From: Hyphomicrobiaceae bacterium
GTDB lineage: Bacteria > Pseudomonadota > Alphaproteobacteria > Rhizobiales > Ancalomicrobiaceae
Reading direction: 5' to 3'
Assembly: GCA_016793065.1 (NCBI GenBank)
Contig: JAEULV010000040.1
Coordinates: 1 to 55,588 of the forward strand
Length of the DNA: 55,588 bases
Shown here in pieces: positions 35,929-48,677 of this stretch. Made by a program: the position numbers and the translations under genes. Under the pieces are notes generated by a model, which saw nothing but the letters and a program-made list of their open reading frames with translations, did not search any database and was not told the DNA's origin. Each line of letters opens with the position of its first letter. The stretch's first letter is position 1.

Positions 35929-36861
35929 TTGCAAACAAAGACCGTCCGCATCGGCACGCGCGGCAGTCCGCTGGCGCTGGCCCAGGCCCATGAAACCCGC
36001 GACCGCCTGGCCAAGGCCCACGGTCGGGCGATTGAGGATTTCGAGATCGTGGTGATCAAGGTGACGGGCGACCAGATCCTTGACCGGGCGCTGTCGGAGG
36101 CCGGCGGCAAGGGGCTGTTCACCAAGGAAATCGAGCAGGCGCTGCTCGACGGCGACATCGACCTGGCGGTGCATTCGTCGAAGGACATGCCGACGGTGCT
36201 GCCGGACGGGCTGGGGCTGACCGCCTATCTCGAACGCGAGGACGTGCGTGATGCGTTCATCTCGCTGAAGGCCCGGTCGCTGATGGAGCTGCCGGAAGGC
36301 GCGGTCGTCGGCACGGCGTCGCTGCGGCGGCAGGCGATGGTGAAGCGGGCGCGGCCGGACCTGAAGGTGATCACCTATCGCGGCAATGTGCAGACGCGGC
36401 TGAAGAAGCTGGAGGCCGGCGAGGCCGATGCGACCCTGCTCGCCTATGCCGGCCTGCGCCGGCTGGGGCTTGAGCATGTGGCGGCGGGGCTGTTCGCGAT
36501 CGAGGATTTCCTGCCGGCGGTCGGCCAGGGGGCGATCGGCATCGAGACCCGGCTTGACGACCGGGCGACGCTGGATCTGGTGGCGGCGATCCATCACGCG
36601 CCGACCAAGGTCGCGCTAGACTGCGAGCGGGCGTTCCTGAAGGTGCTCGACGGTTCGTGCCGGACGCCGATCGCCGGGCATGCGCGGATCGAGGGGGGCG
36701 AACTGGTGTTCGACGGGATGATCCTGAAGCCGGACGGCAGCGAGCACCACAGCGCGCATTTCAAGGGCGCGGTCGCGGACGCGGCGGCGATCGGGATCGC
36801 CGCCGGGGAAATGCTGCGGGGGCGCGGCGGAGCGGATTTCTTCGCCCATCTTGGTGGCTGA
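35929..36861 (+). CDS. hemC: Porphobilinogen deaminase (hydroxymethylbilane synthase)
   Basis: Polymerises four porphobilinogens to hydroxymethylbilane in heme synthesis. The start is TTG at 35929 (LQTKTVRIGTRGSPLALAQ), giving 310 residues of normal length. No ATG or GTG lies at the expected position, so initiation may be weak. Family motifs include VHSSKDMPT, TASLRRQAM, TYRGNVQTRL, VGQGAIGIE and the dipyrromethane cofactor Cys244 in DGSCRTPIAGH. It is the first gene of hemC-hemD-mic60-hemY. Confidence 0.95.
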   Translation: MQTKTVRIGTRGSPLALAQAHETRDRLAKAHGRAIEDFEIVVIKVTGDQILDRALSEAGGKGLFTKEIEQALLDGDIDLAVHSSKDMPTVLPDGLGLTAYLEREDVRDAFISLKARSLMELPEGAVVGTASLRRQAMVKRARPDLKVITYRGNVQTRLKKLEAGEADATLLAYAGLRRLGLEHVAAGLFAIEDFLPAVGQGAIGIETRLDDRATLDLVAAIHHAPTKVALDCERAFLKVLDGSCRTPIAGHARIEGGELVFDGMILKPDGSEHHSAHFKGAVADAAAIGIAAGEMLRGRGGADFFAHLGG

Positions 36862-36931
36862 GCTGCGGCTCACGGACCGAGGACGGGCGGGCGATCGGAC
36901 GAGAGGGCGGGCGGAGGCAGAGAGGCGGGCG

Positions 36932-37681
36932 ATGCGAATCCTGGTGACACGGCCCGAGGCTGAAGCGGCGCGAACGGCGGCGCTGATCGTTGCCGCCGGG
37001 CACGAACCGGTGGTGGCGCCGATGCTCGAGGTGGTGATCGCCAGAGACGCGCGGCTCGATCTCGCCGGGGTGCAGGCGGTGGCGCTGACCAGCGGCAACG
37101 CCGTCAGGGCGCTGGCGCAGCTCGACGATTGCGCCAGCCTGCGGTCGCTGCCGACGTTCACGGTCGGGGGCGCGACGGCGAAGCAGGCACGGGCGCAGGG
37201 GTTCAGCCGGATCATCAGCGCCGGGGGCGACGGCGCGGCGCTGATCGCCGAGATCGCGGCGCGGCTGCGGCCGGCCGACGGGGCGGTGCTGTGGGCGACG
37301 GGACGCGACCGGGCGGTGGATCTGGCGTCGGTGCTCGGCCAGCGCGGGTTCAGCGTGCGGATGGTCGAGGTCTACCGGACCGAGGCGATCGGACATCTGC
37401 CGCGCGAGGCCTGCGATGCGATGTCGCAGGCGGGGTCGGGGACGGCTTCGCCGGCCGGGATCGACGCGGTGACGATCTTTTCCCGGCGCACGGCCGAGGC
37501 CTATCTGGCGGCGGTCGTCGCCGACGGCGTGATCGAGCAGGCGCGGCGGACGCCGACATCGGTGATTTCGGCGGAGGCGGCGGCCCCCCTGGTCGCGGCC
37601 GGGTTTTCGGCCATTGTCATTGCGACGGAGCCGACGGCGGCGGCGGTGCTCGGGGCGATTGCGTCGACCCCGACGATTTGA
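36932..37681 (+). CDS. hemD: Uroporphyrinogen-III synthase
   Basis: Cyclises hydroxymethylbilane with D-ring inversion. The start MRILVTRPEAEAART at 36932 follows AGAGGCGGGC; the frame is open back to the hemC stop. The 249-residue product has the loosely conserved HemD two-domain fold: VALTSGNAVRAL, VGGATAKQARAQGF, LWATGRDRAVDL, VEVYRTEA, VTIFSRRTAEAYL. The position after hemC confirms the assignment, and its product feeds both heme and CobA. Confidence 0.92.
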   Translation: MRILVTRPEAEAARTAALIVAAGHEPVVAPMLEVVIARDARLDLAGVQAVALTSGNAVRALAQLDDCASLRSLPTFTVGGATAKQARAQGFSRIISAGGDGAALIAEIAARLRPADGAVLWATGRDRAVDLASVLGQRGFSVRMVEVYRTEAIGHLPREACDAMSQAGSGTASPAGIDAVTIFSRRTAEAYLAAVVADGVIEQARRTPTSVISAEAAAPLVAAGFSAIVIATEPTAAAVLGAIASTPTI

Positions 37682-37872
37682 GGCCATGATTTGATGCAAA
37701 AGCACTCGCGTCGCCGGCTCGGTCTGTGCTTTGGTGCGCGACAGGTTCCGGTAACGGGAAGGAAGCCGCGACGCGACGCGGCGACGAAACGGATTTCGAA
37801 CCGGGCCAATGGCGGCGCCGCCTGACGCGGCGACGTGGCGGCTCGACAAAGCAAGTGACCTGGGAGAGCGCA

Positions 37873-39654
37873 ATGGCCGAGGACAACTCGAACCCGAAGG
37901 ATGGCGGCGGCGCCGGCAAGAAGCGCCGGGGCGTGACCATCGACGCGACGCCGACCAAGGTGGAACTGATCGAGGAAACCGTGGTCAAGGCAGCGGATGA
38001 CGCCGTGACGGCGGCCGAGGCAACGACCGAGGCGCCGGTGGAAACCGTCGCGGCGACGGTCGAGAGCGTGGCGGCGGAGGCCGCGAGCGCGGCCGAGCCG
38101 TCGAGCGAGCTGAAGATCGAGGGCGACGCGATCGCGACGCCGACCGATGGCGAGGCGACGGCCGGCGCGGGCGATCAGCCGGTCGCGGAGGCAGCCGTCG
38201 ACAAGCCGGCGGCCGAGCCGGTCGAGGACAAGCCCGAGGCGAAGGTGGAAACGCCGGCCGAGCCGGCGGTCGCGATCCTGCCACCGGTCGCGGCGAAGCG
38301 GCCGTCGGTGGTGGTGCCGGCGCTGGCTTCCGGCCTGGTCGGCGGCGCGGTGGCGCTGGGGCTCGGCTATGGCGCATTGGTGATGGGCTATCTGCCGGCC
38401 GGAGGCGGGGCGAGCGAGGACCTGACCAAGGCGAAGGCGGCGCTGGCGCAACTGCAGGCGAAGGTTGACGAGCTGGCGGCGCAGCCGAAGCTATCGGCCA
38501 AGGACGCGGCGACGCTGGGCGAATTGCCGAACCGGATCGCGGCGCTGGAAAAGCGGCCGGCCGAGACCGGCGGCGGTGCCGCCGAGGCGATCGAAAAGCT
38601 CAAGGCCGAGGTGAACGCCCAGATCGGCACGCAGATCGAGGCGGTGAAGCAGGCGGTCGCGGCGCGGCAGGCGACGATCGACCAGATCAACAGCGACTTC
38701 GCCAAGCTGAAGGACGATGTGGCGGCGCGGGCGACGCAGGCCGGTCAGGCCGGGCAGCAGGCGCTGGCGCAGGGGCAACAGGCGGGGCAGCAGGCGGTTT
38801 CCGGCGCGCAAGTCGCGGCGGAGAAGGCGCTGGCCGATCTGACCAAGCGGCTGCAGGCGCTGGAAGCGCGGCCGCCGGTGGATGTGGCGGCGGCGACCGA
38901 GGCGCTGCGCAAGGCGCAGGACGAGGTTCGCCAGAAGGTGGCGGCGCTGGAGGCTGAGACCAAGGGCATGGCCGACAAGCTCGGCGCGGCGACGACGCAG
39001 AAGGTGAACGAGGCGGCGTCGGCGTTGCTCGGCAAGGTCGACCAGCAGGTCGCCACGGTGAAGCAGGCGATCGAAGGGGTTTCCGGCAAGGTCGGGTCGC
39101 TGGAGAAGAACGCCGGCGTCGGCATGCAGGCGCGCGATCAGGCGACGCTGGCGGTGGCGCTCGGAGCGCTGAAATCGGCGATCGATGCCGGGCGGCCCTA
39201 TGCGGCGGAGCTGGCGACGGCGAAATCGCTGGCGCGGGACATGGTCGACCTGTCGGCGCTGGACGCGACGGCGGCGAGCGGCGTGTTGCCGGGCCCCGTG
39301 ATCGTCGAGCGGTTCCAGCCGGTGGCGCGCAAGATCCTCGACGCCTACGAGCAATCGCGCGGCGGGACCAGCTTCATGGACCGGCTGTGGCTGAACGCGC
39401 AGCAGATCGTGCGGGTGCGGCCGACCGGCGAGGTGGCCGGCGACGGCGTGCCGGAGCGGATCGCCCGGATCGAGGCGCGGCTGACGGCCGGCGACCTTGG
39501 CGGGGCGGCGGCGGAATGGAAGAAGCTGCCGGACGACAGTCGCAAGATCGGCGCCGAGTGGGGCGCGGCGCTGGAGGCGCGCGTCGGCGCGGCGCAGGCG
39601 ATCGACGCGGTCAATCGCGCGGTGTTGTCGACGCTGTCGAAGCCGGCCGGCTGA
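37873..39654 (+). CDS. mic60: Mitofilin / Mic60 family inner-membrane protein
   Basis: Bacterial homologue of mitochondrial Mic60, which shapes cristae; in alphaproteobacteria it is linked to intracytoplasmic membranes. The start MAEDNSNPK at 37873 follows GGGAGAG, giving 593 residues. A long acidic Ala/Glu-rich cytoplasmic region (to about residue 140) is followed by one membrane helix (VVPALASGLVGGAVALGLGY), a long coiled-coil (about 175-420, with Gln/Ala repeats such as GQAGQQALAQGQQAGQQA) and a conserved C-terminal mitofilin-type segment (RIARIEARLTAGDLGGAAAE). It lies between hemD and hemY, the standard bacterial mic60 location. Confidence 0.9.
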   Translation: MAEDNSNPKDGGGAGKKRRGVTIDATPTKVELIEETVVKAADDAVTAAEATTEAPVETVAATVESVAAEAASAAEPSSELKIEGDAIATPTDGEATAGAGDQPVAEAAVDKPAAEPVEDKPEAKVETPAEPAVAILPPVAAKRPSVVVPALASGLVGGAVALGLGYGALVMGYLPAGGGASEDLTKAKAALAQLQAKVDELAAQPKLSAKDAATLGELPNRIAALEKRPAETGGGAAEAIEKLKAEVNAQIGTQIEAVKQAVAARQATIDQINSDFAKLKDDVAARATQAGQAGQQALAQGQQAGQQAVSGAQVAAEKALADLTKRLQALEARPPVDVAAATEALRKAQDEVRQKVAALEAETKGMADKLGAATTQKVNEAASALLGKVDQQVATVKQAIEGVSGKVGSLEKNAGVGMQARDQATLAVALGALKSAIDAGRPYAAELATAKSLARDMVDLSALDATAASGVLPGPVIVERFQPVARKILDAYEQSRGGTSFMDRLWLNAQQIVRVRPTGEVAGDGVPERIARIEARLTAGDLGGAAAEWKKLPDDSRKIGAEWGAALEARVGAAQAIDAVNRAVLSTLSKPAG

Positions 39655-39667
39655 GGAGGAGGGGACG

Positions 39668-41374
39668 ATGATCCGCGTATTGGTGTTGTTCGTCCTCCTG
39701 TTCGCGCTGGCGGCGGGATTTTCCTGGCTCGCCGACCGGCCGGGCGATGTGGTGATGGTCTGGCAGGGGCAGCGGATCGAAACCAGCGTGATGGCGGTGG
39801 CGGTCGGCGTGGTGGCGCTGGTCGCCGTGCTGATGCTCGGCTGGTCGCTGCTGCGCGGCCTGTGGAACACGCCCGGCGCGATCGGCGGCTGGTGGGGCCG
39901 GCGTCGGCGGGAAAAGGGCTGGAACGCCCTGTCGAGCGGCATGATCGCGGTCGGCGCGGGCGATCCGCGCCTGGCGGCGAAGCAGGCGGCGGAAGCGCGG
40001 CGCATTCTCGGCGACGAGCCGCTGGCGCTGCTGCTTGAGGCGCAGTCGGCGCAGCTTTCGGGCGACCGGGCGGCGGCGCGGGTGGCGTTCGAGCAGATGG
40101 TGGAAAAGCCGGAGACGCAGCTTCTGGGTCTGCGCGGGCTTTACGTCGAGGCGCAGCGGCATGGCGAGCCGGACGCGGCGCGGCACTTCGCCGAAGCCGC
40201 GGTGGGACGGGCGCCTGGGCTCGCCTGGGCCGGGCAGGCGGTGATGGATTTCGACGCGCAATCGCGCGACTGGCAGGGGGCGCTCGCCGATCTCGACCGC
40301 AACCTCCGGCACAAGCTGGTCGACAAGAAGGACGGCAAGCGGCTGCGGGCGGTGCTGCTGACGGCGCGGGCGCTGGAATTGCAGGAGACCGAGCCGGATA
40401 CGGCGCGGGCGCTGGCGGTGGAGGCGCATGGGCTGGCGGTGGATCTGGTGCCGGCGGCGGTGCTGGCCGGGCGGCTCTATTCGCGCGCCGGCGAGGTGAA
40501 GAAGGCGGCGAAGGTGCTGGAGGCGACCTGGGTGGCGGCGCCGCATCCCGACATTGCCGAGGCCTATGCCCATGCGCGGCTTGGCGATTCGGCGCGCGAC
40601 CGGATGAACCGGATCAAGGATCTGGCGCGCTCGCGCAACAACCATCCCGAAGGTGTGCTGGCGCTGGCGCGGGCGGCGCTGGAGGTGCGGGATTTCGCCG
40701 AGGCGCGGGCGACGCTGAAGCCGCTGTTGACGTCGCAGCCGACACGGCGGGCCTGCCTGCTGATGGCGGAGATCGAGGAAGCCGAGCACGGCGATATCGG
40801 GCTGGTGCGCGGCTGGCTTGCCCGGGCGTTGCGGGCGCCGCGCGATCCGGCCTGGGTCGCCGATGGCGTGGTTTCGGATCACTGGCTGCCGGTGTCGCCG
40901 GTGACCGGCAAGATCGATGCGTTCGAATGGAAGGTACCGCCGGAGCAGGCGACCGGGCCGATCGCCGATCTGATCGACGATGCCCGTGAGGCGCTGGAAA
41001 AGAGCGGCACGCTGCTGCCGCTGGAAGTGACGCCGGCATCGGCGCCGAAGGTGATCGAGGTGGCGCCGGTCGCCGCGGCGCCGGCCATCGTGTCGGCAGC
41101 GGCGCCGGTGGCCGCAAGCGCGCCCGTGGCGACGGCGGCCGAGCCTGTCGCGCCGGAGGCGACCGTTGCGGCCGAGACCGTTCCGGCCGGCCTCGTCGGC
41201 GGCATGCCACGGCCGGCGCAGGTGCCGGGCGGGGCAACGGTGGTGCCGATGACGGCCCGCGCCGGGACGGCGGAGGTGGCGGCGGCGTTTCCGTTGAAGG
41301 CGCCGGATGATCCGGGGCCGGACGGCGCCGACGCGGCGGCCGGAGAGCGCAAGAAGCTGTTCGGGCTGTTCTAG
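39668..41374 (+). CDS. hemY: HemY-like TPR membrane protein
   Basis: Inner-membrane protein named for its place in heme operons; its biochemical role is unclear and it is not protoporphyrinogen oxidase. A very strong ribosome site (GAGGAGGGGAC) precedes ATG at 39668, 13 bp after mic60. The 568 residues include two N-terminal membrane helices (VLVLFVLLFALAAGFSWL and MAVAVGVVALVAVLMLGWSLL), a HemY N-domain and a string of TPR-like helices to about residue 400. An Ala/Pro-rich disordered tail ends in RKKLFGLF. Confidence 0.92.
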   Translation: MIRVLVLFVLLFALAAGFSWLADRPGDVVMVWQGQRIETSVMAVAVGVVALVAVLMLGWSLLRGLWNTPGAIGGWWGRRRREKGWNALSSGMIAVGAGDPRLAAKQAAEARRILGDEPLALLLEAQSAQLSGDRAAARVAFEQMVEKPETQLLGLRGLYVEAQRHGEPDAARHFAEAAVGRAPGLAWAGQAVMDFDAQSRDWQGALADLDRNLRHKLVDKKDGKRLRAVLLTARALELQETEPDTARALAVEAHGLAVDLVPAAVLAGRLYSRAGEVKKAAKVLEATWVAAPHPDIAEAYAHARLGDSARDRMNRIKDLARSRNNHPEGVLALARAALEVRDFAEARATLKPLLTSQPTRRACLLMAEIEEAEHGDIGLVRGWLARALRAPRDPAWVADGVVSDHWLPVSPVTGKIDAFEWKVPPEQATGPIADLIDDAREALEKSGTLLPLEVTPASAPKVIEVAPVAAAPAIVSAAAPVAASAPVATAAEPVAPEATVAAETVPAGLVGGMPRPAQVPGGATVVPMTARAGTAEVAAAFPLKAPDDPGPDGADAAAGERKKLFGLF

Positions 41375-43186
<1,812 letters not shown>

Positions 43187-43288
43187 GCAACGGTGTGACC
43201 GAAACAGCCGGGTGCGCGAGCAGCCGGCTGTCGCGGTCGCAAGACGTTCCGATCACACCCTTTCGGGAAACCCAAGTGGGACGGTCCG

Positions 43289-44485
<1,197 letters not shown>

Positions 44486-44487
44486 GA

Positions 44488-45366
44488 ATGTCGATTGTCG
44501 TCAACAAAGATACCAAGGTCATCTGCCAGGGCTTTACCGGCGCGCAGGGCACCTTCCACTCGGAACAGGCGCTCGCCTACGGCACCAAGGTCGTCGGCGG
44601 CGTGACCCCGGGCAAGGGCGGTTCGACCCATATCGGCCTGCCGGTGTTCGACACCGTGTGGCAGGCGAAGGCCGCCACCGGCGCGACCGCTTCGTCGATC
44701 TACGTCCCGCCGCCGTTCGCGGCCGACGCGATCCTCGAGGCGATCGAAGCCGAGATGGAGCTGATCGTCTGCATCACCGAGGGCATCCCGGTGATGGACA
44801 TGGTCAAGGTCGGCAAGGCGCTCAAGGGCTCCAAGTCGCGCCTGATCGGGCCGAACTGCCCGGGCGTCCTGACCCCGAACGAGTGCAAGATCGGCATCAT
44901 GCCGGGCCACATCTTCTCGAAGGGCTCGGTCGGCGTCGTGTCGCGTTCCGGCACCCTGACCTACGAGGCGGTCAAGCAGACCACCGACGTCGGCCTGGGG
45001 CAGACCACCGCTGTCGGCATCGGCGGCGACCCGGTCAAGGGCACCGAGTTCATCGACATGCTCGACCTGTTCCTCAACGACCCCGAGACGAAGTCGATCA
45101 TCATGATCGGTGAAATCGGCGGCTCGGCCGAGGAAGAAGCGGCCGAGTTCATCAAGTCGCACCCGATCAAGAAGCCGATGGTCGGCTTCATCGCCGGCGT
45201 TTCGGCGCCTCCGGGACGTCGCATGGGCCATGCCGGCGCGATCGTGTCGGGCGGCAAGGGCGATGCCCAGTCGAAGATGAAGGCGATGGATCAGGCCGGT
45301 ATCGTGGTGTCGCCGTCGCCGGCGCGCCTCGGCACCACCATGATCGAGCTGCTCAAGGGCAAGTGA
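44488..45366 (+). CDS. sucD: Succinyl-CoA synthetase, alpha subunit
   Basis: Catalytic subunit carrying the phosphohistidine. The 292-residue product begins [20 protein letters not shown], with CoA-binding [38 protein letters not shown] and the active-site His248 in [12 protein letters not shown]. It is 2 bp after sucC, so translation is coupled. A strong hairpin lies 9 bp after its stop. Confidence 0.97.
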   Translation: MSIVVNKDTKVICQGFTGAQGTFHSEQALAYGTKVVGGVTPGKGGSTHIGLPVFDTVWQAKAATGATASSIYVPPPFAADAILEAIEAEMELIVCITEGIPVMDMVKVGKALKGSKSRLIGPNCPGVLTPNECKIGIMPGHIFSKGSVGVVSRSGTLTYEAVKQTTDVGLGQTTAVGIGGDPVKGTEFIDMLDLFLNDPETKSIIMIGEIGGSAEEEAAEFIKSHPIKKPMVGFIAGVSAPPGRRMGHAGAIVSGGKGDAQSKMKAMDQAGIVVSPSPARLGTTMIELLKGK

Positions 45367-45374
45367 GACATCGA

Positions 45375-45400
45375 CCGGAGGGCGGGCAACCGCCCTCCGG
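45375..45400. repeat. 11-bp hairpin with GCAA loop between sucD and sucA
   Basis: Perfect arms CCGGAGGGCGG (45375-45385) and CCGCCCTCCGG (45390-45400) enclose GCAA, a stable GNRA-type tetraloop. No T-run follows, so it is either a weak terminator or a 3'-end stabiliser and processing point for the mdh-sucCD message. The rest of the 274-bp gap to sucA carries no gene and presumably the sucA promoter. Confidence 0.6.
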
Positions 45401-45640
45401 CCCGTTCGGCGGCCGGGCAGGTTCGGGCGGCGGGCGACGGATAGGGCGCAGGCGAGGCCGAACGGTCCCGAAGCGCGCGATCCGGGGGAATTCTGGGGGG
45501 AAGCAGGGTAGTCGGCTAAACCGATTATTCTTATCAGCCCGTGGACGAGGCGGGCGCAGTGGCGGATGTGCGGATGCTTGCATTGCGGCGCATGTCGGCC
45601 AATTGAGCGGGGCGGAGCTCGAGAGGCTCCGAAGATTTCG

Positions 45641-48604
45641 ATGGATCGTGAGGCGGCCAATTCGGCCCAACATCTGACGTCGTTTCTGTACGGCGGCAAT
45701 GCGACCTATATCGACGACCTCTACGCCAAGTATCAGGACAATCCGGCGTCGGTCGACGAGGGGTGGCGCGAGTTCTTCGGTTCGCTCGGGGACGACCCGA
45801 AGGCGGTGAAGAAGCTCGCCAAGGGCGCCGACTGGAAGCGGCCCAACTGGCCGATCCACGCCAAGGGCGAAATGATCTCGGCCCTCGACGGCGACTGGGG
45901 CACGATCGAGAAGGTCGTCACCGACAAGCTGAAGGACAAGGCCGCCAAGGGCGGCGTCGCCGTCAGCCCGGAGCAGCTGCAGAACGCGGCGCGCGATTCG
46001 GTGCGCGCGATCATGATGATCCGCGCCTATCGCATGCGCGGCCATCTGCATGCCAAGCTCGATCCGCTGGAACTGGCGGCGGAAAAGGACCACGAGGAGC
46101 TGCACCCGGCCACCTACGGCTTCGTCGAGGCCGACTGGGACCGCAAGATCTTCATCGACAAGGTGCTCGGGCTCGAATTCGCCACCGTGCGCGAGATGCT
46201 CGACATCCTGCGCCGCACCTATTGCACCAGCGTCGGCATCGAGTTCATGCACATCTCGTCGCCGGCGGAAAAGGCCTGGCTGCAGGAGCGCATCGAGGGT
46301 GCCGACAAGGCCATCGCCTTCACCAAGGAAGGCAAGAAGGCGATCCTCTACAAGCTCGCCGAGGCCGAGGGCTTCGAGAAGTTCATCGACCTCAAGTATA
46401 CCGGCACCAAGCGCTTCGGCCTTGACGGCGGCGAGGCGCTGATCCCGGCGCTGGAGCAGATCATCAAGCGCGGCGGTCAGCTCGGCCTGAAGGAAATCAT
46501 CCTCGGCATGGCCCATCGCGGCCGCCTGAACGTGCTGGCGCAGGTGATGTCGAAGCCGCATCGTGCCATTTTCCACGAGTTCAAGGGCGGTTCCTACGCG
46601 CCGGACGACGTGGAAGGCTCGGGTGACGTCAAGTATCACCTCGGCGCCTCCTCGGACCGCGAGTTCGACGGCAACAAGGTGCACTTGTCGCTGACGCCGA
46701 ACCCGTCGCACCTTGAAATCGTCAACCCGGTGGTGCTGGGCAAGGTCCGCGCCAAGCAGGACCAGCTGAACGACATCACCGAGCGCAATCAGGTGCTGCC
46801 GCTGCTGCTGCACGGCGACGCGGCGTTCGCCGGCCAGGGCGTGGTGGCGGAGTGCTTCGGGCTTTCGGGTCTGAAGGGGCATCGGACCGGCGGTTCGATC
46901 CACTTCATCATCAACAACCAGATCGGCTTCACTACCAACCCGCGCTTCTCGCGCTCCTCGCCCTATCCGTCGGATGTGGCGAAGATGATCGAGGCGCCGA
47001 TCCTGCACTGCAACGGCGACGATCCGGAAGCGGTGACCTTCGCGGCGAAGATCGCGATCGAGTTCCGGCAGAAGTTCCACAAGCCGGTCGTCGTCGACAT
47101 GATCTGCTATCGCCGCTTCGGCCACAACGAAGGCGACGAGCCGGGCTTCACCCAGCCGATCATGTACCGCAAGATCCGCAGCCATCCGACGACGCTGCAG
47201 ATCTATTCGGACAAGCTTTTGGCCGAGGGCGTGGTCACGCCGGCGGAGATCGACGAGATCAAGGCGCAGGTGCGCGCCAATCTCGACGTCGAGTTCGATG
47301 CCGCCTCGGGCTACAAGCCGAACAAGGCCGACTGGCTCGATGGCAAGTGGGCCGGGCTGAAGCCGGCGGGCGTCGATCTCGACGATCCGCGTCGCGGCCA
47401 GACCGGCGTGGATGTGGCGCGGCTGAAGGAACTCGGCGGCAAGCTGACCGACGTTCCGGCCGGGTTCAACGTGCATCGCACGATCCAGCGCTTCCTCGAC
47501 AATCGCAAGAAGATCATCGAGACCGGCGAGGGCGTCGACTGGGCGCTGGCGGAATCGCTGGCCTTCGCCACGCTGATGACCGAAGGTCACCGGGTGCGGC
47601 TGTCGGGCCAGGATTGCGAGCGCGGCACGTTCTCGCAGCGCCACACCGTCCTGTACGATCAGGAAACCGAGGCGCGGTTCATCCCGCTCAACAACCTCGC
47701 GCCGGATCAGGGCAAGTACGAAGTCATCAATTCGATGCTGTCGGAAGAAGCGGTGCTCGGGTTCGAGTACGGCTACTCGATGACGGAGCCGAATGCACTG
47801 ACCATGTGGGAAGCCCAGTTCGGCGACTTCGCCAACGGCGCCCAAGTGTTGTTCGACCAATTCATCTCGTCGGCCGAACGCAAGTGGCTGCGCCTGTCGG
47901 GCCTCGTCTGCCTGCTGCCGCACGGCTATGAGGGCCAGGGTCCGGAGCATTCCTCGGCCCGCCTCGAGCGGTTCCTGCAGATGTGCGCCGAGGACAACAT
48001 GCAGGTGGCGAACTGTTCGACTCCGTCGAACTACTACCACATCCTGCGGCGTCAGCTGAAGCGCGACATCCGCAAGCCGCTGGTGCTGATGACGCCGAAG
48101 TCGCTGCTGCGCCACAAGCGCTGCGTGTCGCGGCTCGACGAACTCGGCACCGGAACCTCGTTCCACCGGCTGCTGCACGACGACGCGGAGAGCAATCCGC
48201 CGTCGACCACGATCAAGCTGAAGAAGGACGACAAGATCCGTCGCGTCGTCCTGTGCACCGGCAAGGTCTACTACGACCTGTTCGAAGAGCGCGAGAAGCG
48301 CGGCATCGACGACGTCTATCTGCTGCGCGTCGAACAGCTCTATCCGGTGCCGCTGCGGTCGCTGATCAAGGAACTCGGCCGGTTCAAGCAGGCCGATATC
48401 GTGTGGTGCCAGGAAGAGCCGAAGAACATGGGTTCGTGGTTCTTCATCGAGCCCTATCTGGAGTGGGTGCTGAGCCAGACCGGCACGAAGTCGAAGCGGC
48501 CGCGCTATGTCGGTCGCGCGGCGTCGGCGGCGACGGCCACCGGCCTGATGTCCAAGCACCTCGCCCAGCTCGCCGCGTTCCTCGACGAGGCCTTCGCGGG
48601 CTGA
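45641..48604 (+). CDS. sucA: 2-oxoglutarate dehydrogenase E1 component
   Basis: Thiamine-diphosphate enzyme that decarboxylates 2-oxoglutarate and passes the succinyl group to SucB. The start [16 protein letters not shown] at 45641 follows GAGAGGCTCCGAAG; the frame opens at 45566. The 987-residue length is typical. Visible are the N-terminal E2-binding segment ([20 protein letters not shown]), [31 protein letters not shown], ThDP-binding [10 protein letters not shown], the transketolase pyrimidine domain (GFEYGYSM) and the C-terminal EEPKNMGSW region. Confidence 0.97.
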   Translation: MDREAANSAQHLTSFLYGGNATYIDDLYAKYQDNPASVDEGWREFFGSLGDDPKAVKKLAKGADWKRPNWPIHAKGEMISALDGDWGTIEKVVTDKLKDKAAKGGVAVSPEQLQNAARDSVRAIMMIRAYRMRGHLHAKLDPLELAAEKDHEELHPATYGFVEADWDRKIFIDKVLGLEFATVREMLDILRRTYCTSVGIEFMHISSPAEKAWLQERIEGADKAIAFTKEGKKAILYKLAEAEGFEKFIDLKYTGTKRFGLDGGEALIPALEQIIKRGGQLGLKEIILGMAHRGRLNVLAQVMSKPHRAIFHEFKGGSYAPDDVEGSGDVKYHLGASSDREFDGNKVHLSLTPNPSHLEIVNPVVLGKVRAKQDQLNDITERNQVLPLLLHGDAAFAGQGVVAECFGLSGLKGHRTGGSIHFIINNQIGFTTNPRFSRSSPYPSDVAKMIEAPILHCNGDDPEAVTFAAKIAIEFRQKFHKPVVVDMICYRRFGHNEGDEPGFTQPIMYRKIRSHPTTLQIYSDKLLAEGVVTPAEIDEIKAQVRANLDVEFDAASGYKPNKADWLDGKWAGLKPAGVDLDDPRRGQTGVDVARLKELGGKLTDVPAGFNVHRTIQRFLDNRKKIIETGEGVDWALAESLAFATLMTEGHRVRLSGQDCERGTFSQRHTVLYDQETEARFIPLNNLAPDQGKYEVINSMLSEEAVLGFEYGYSMTEPNALTMWEAQFGDFANGAQVLFDQFISSAERKWLRLSGLVCLLPHGYEGQGPEHSSARLERFLQMCAEDNMQVANCSTPSNYYHILRRQLKRDIRKPLVLMTPKSLLRHKRCVSRLDELGTGTSFHRLLHDDAESNPPSTTIKLKKDDKIRRVVLCTGKVYYDLFEEREKRGIDDVYLLRVEQLYPVPLRSLIKELGRFKQADIVWCQEEPKNMGSWFFIEPYLEWVLSQTGTKSKRPRYVGRAASAATATGLMSKHLAQLAAFLDEAFAG

Positions 48605-48677
48605 CCTTCTTCCAGCCGGGCGGCGCGTCGCGAGCGCCCGGCGTTTCCCAATCCAACATCGACGAGAGAAAAGATCC

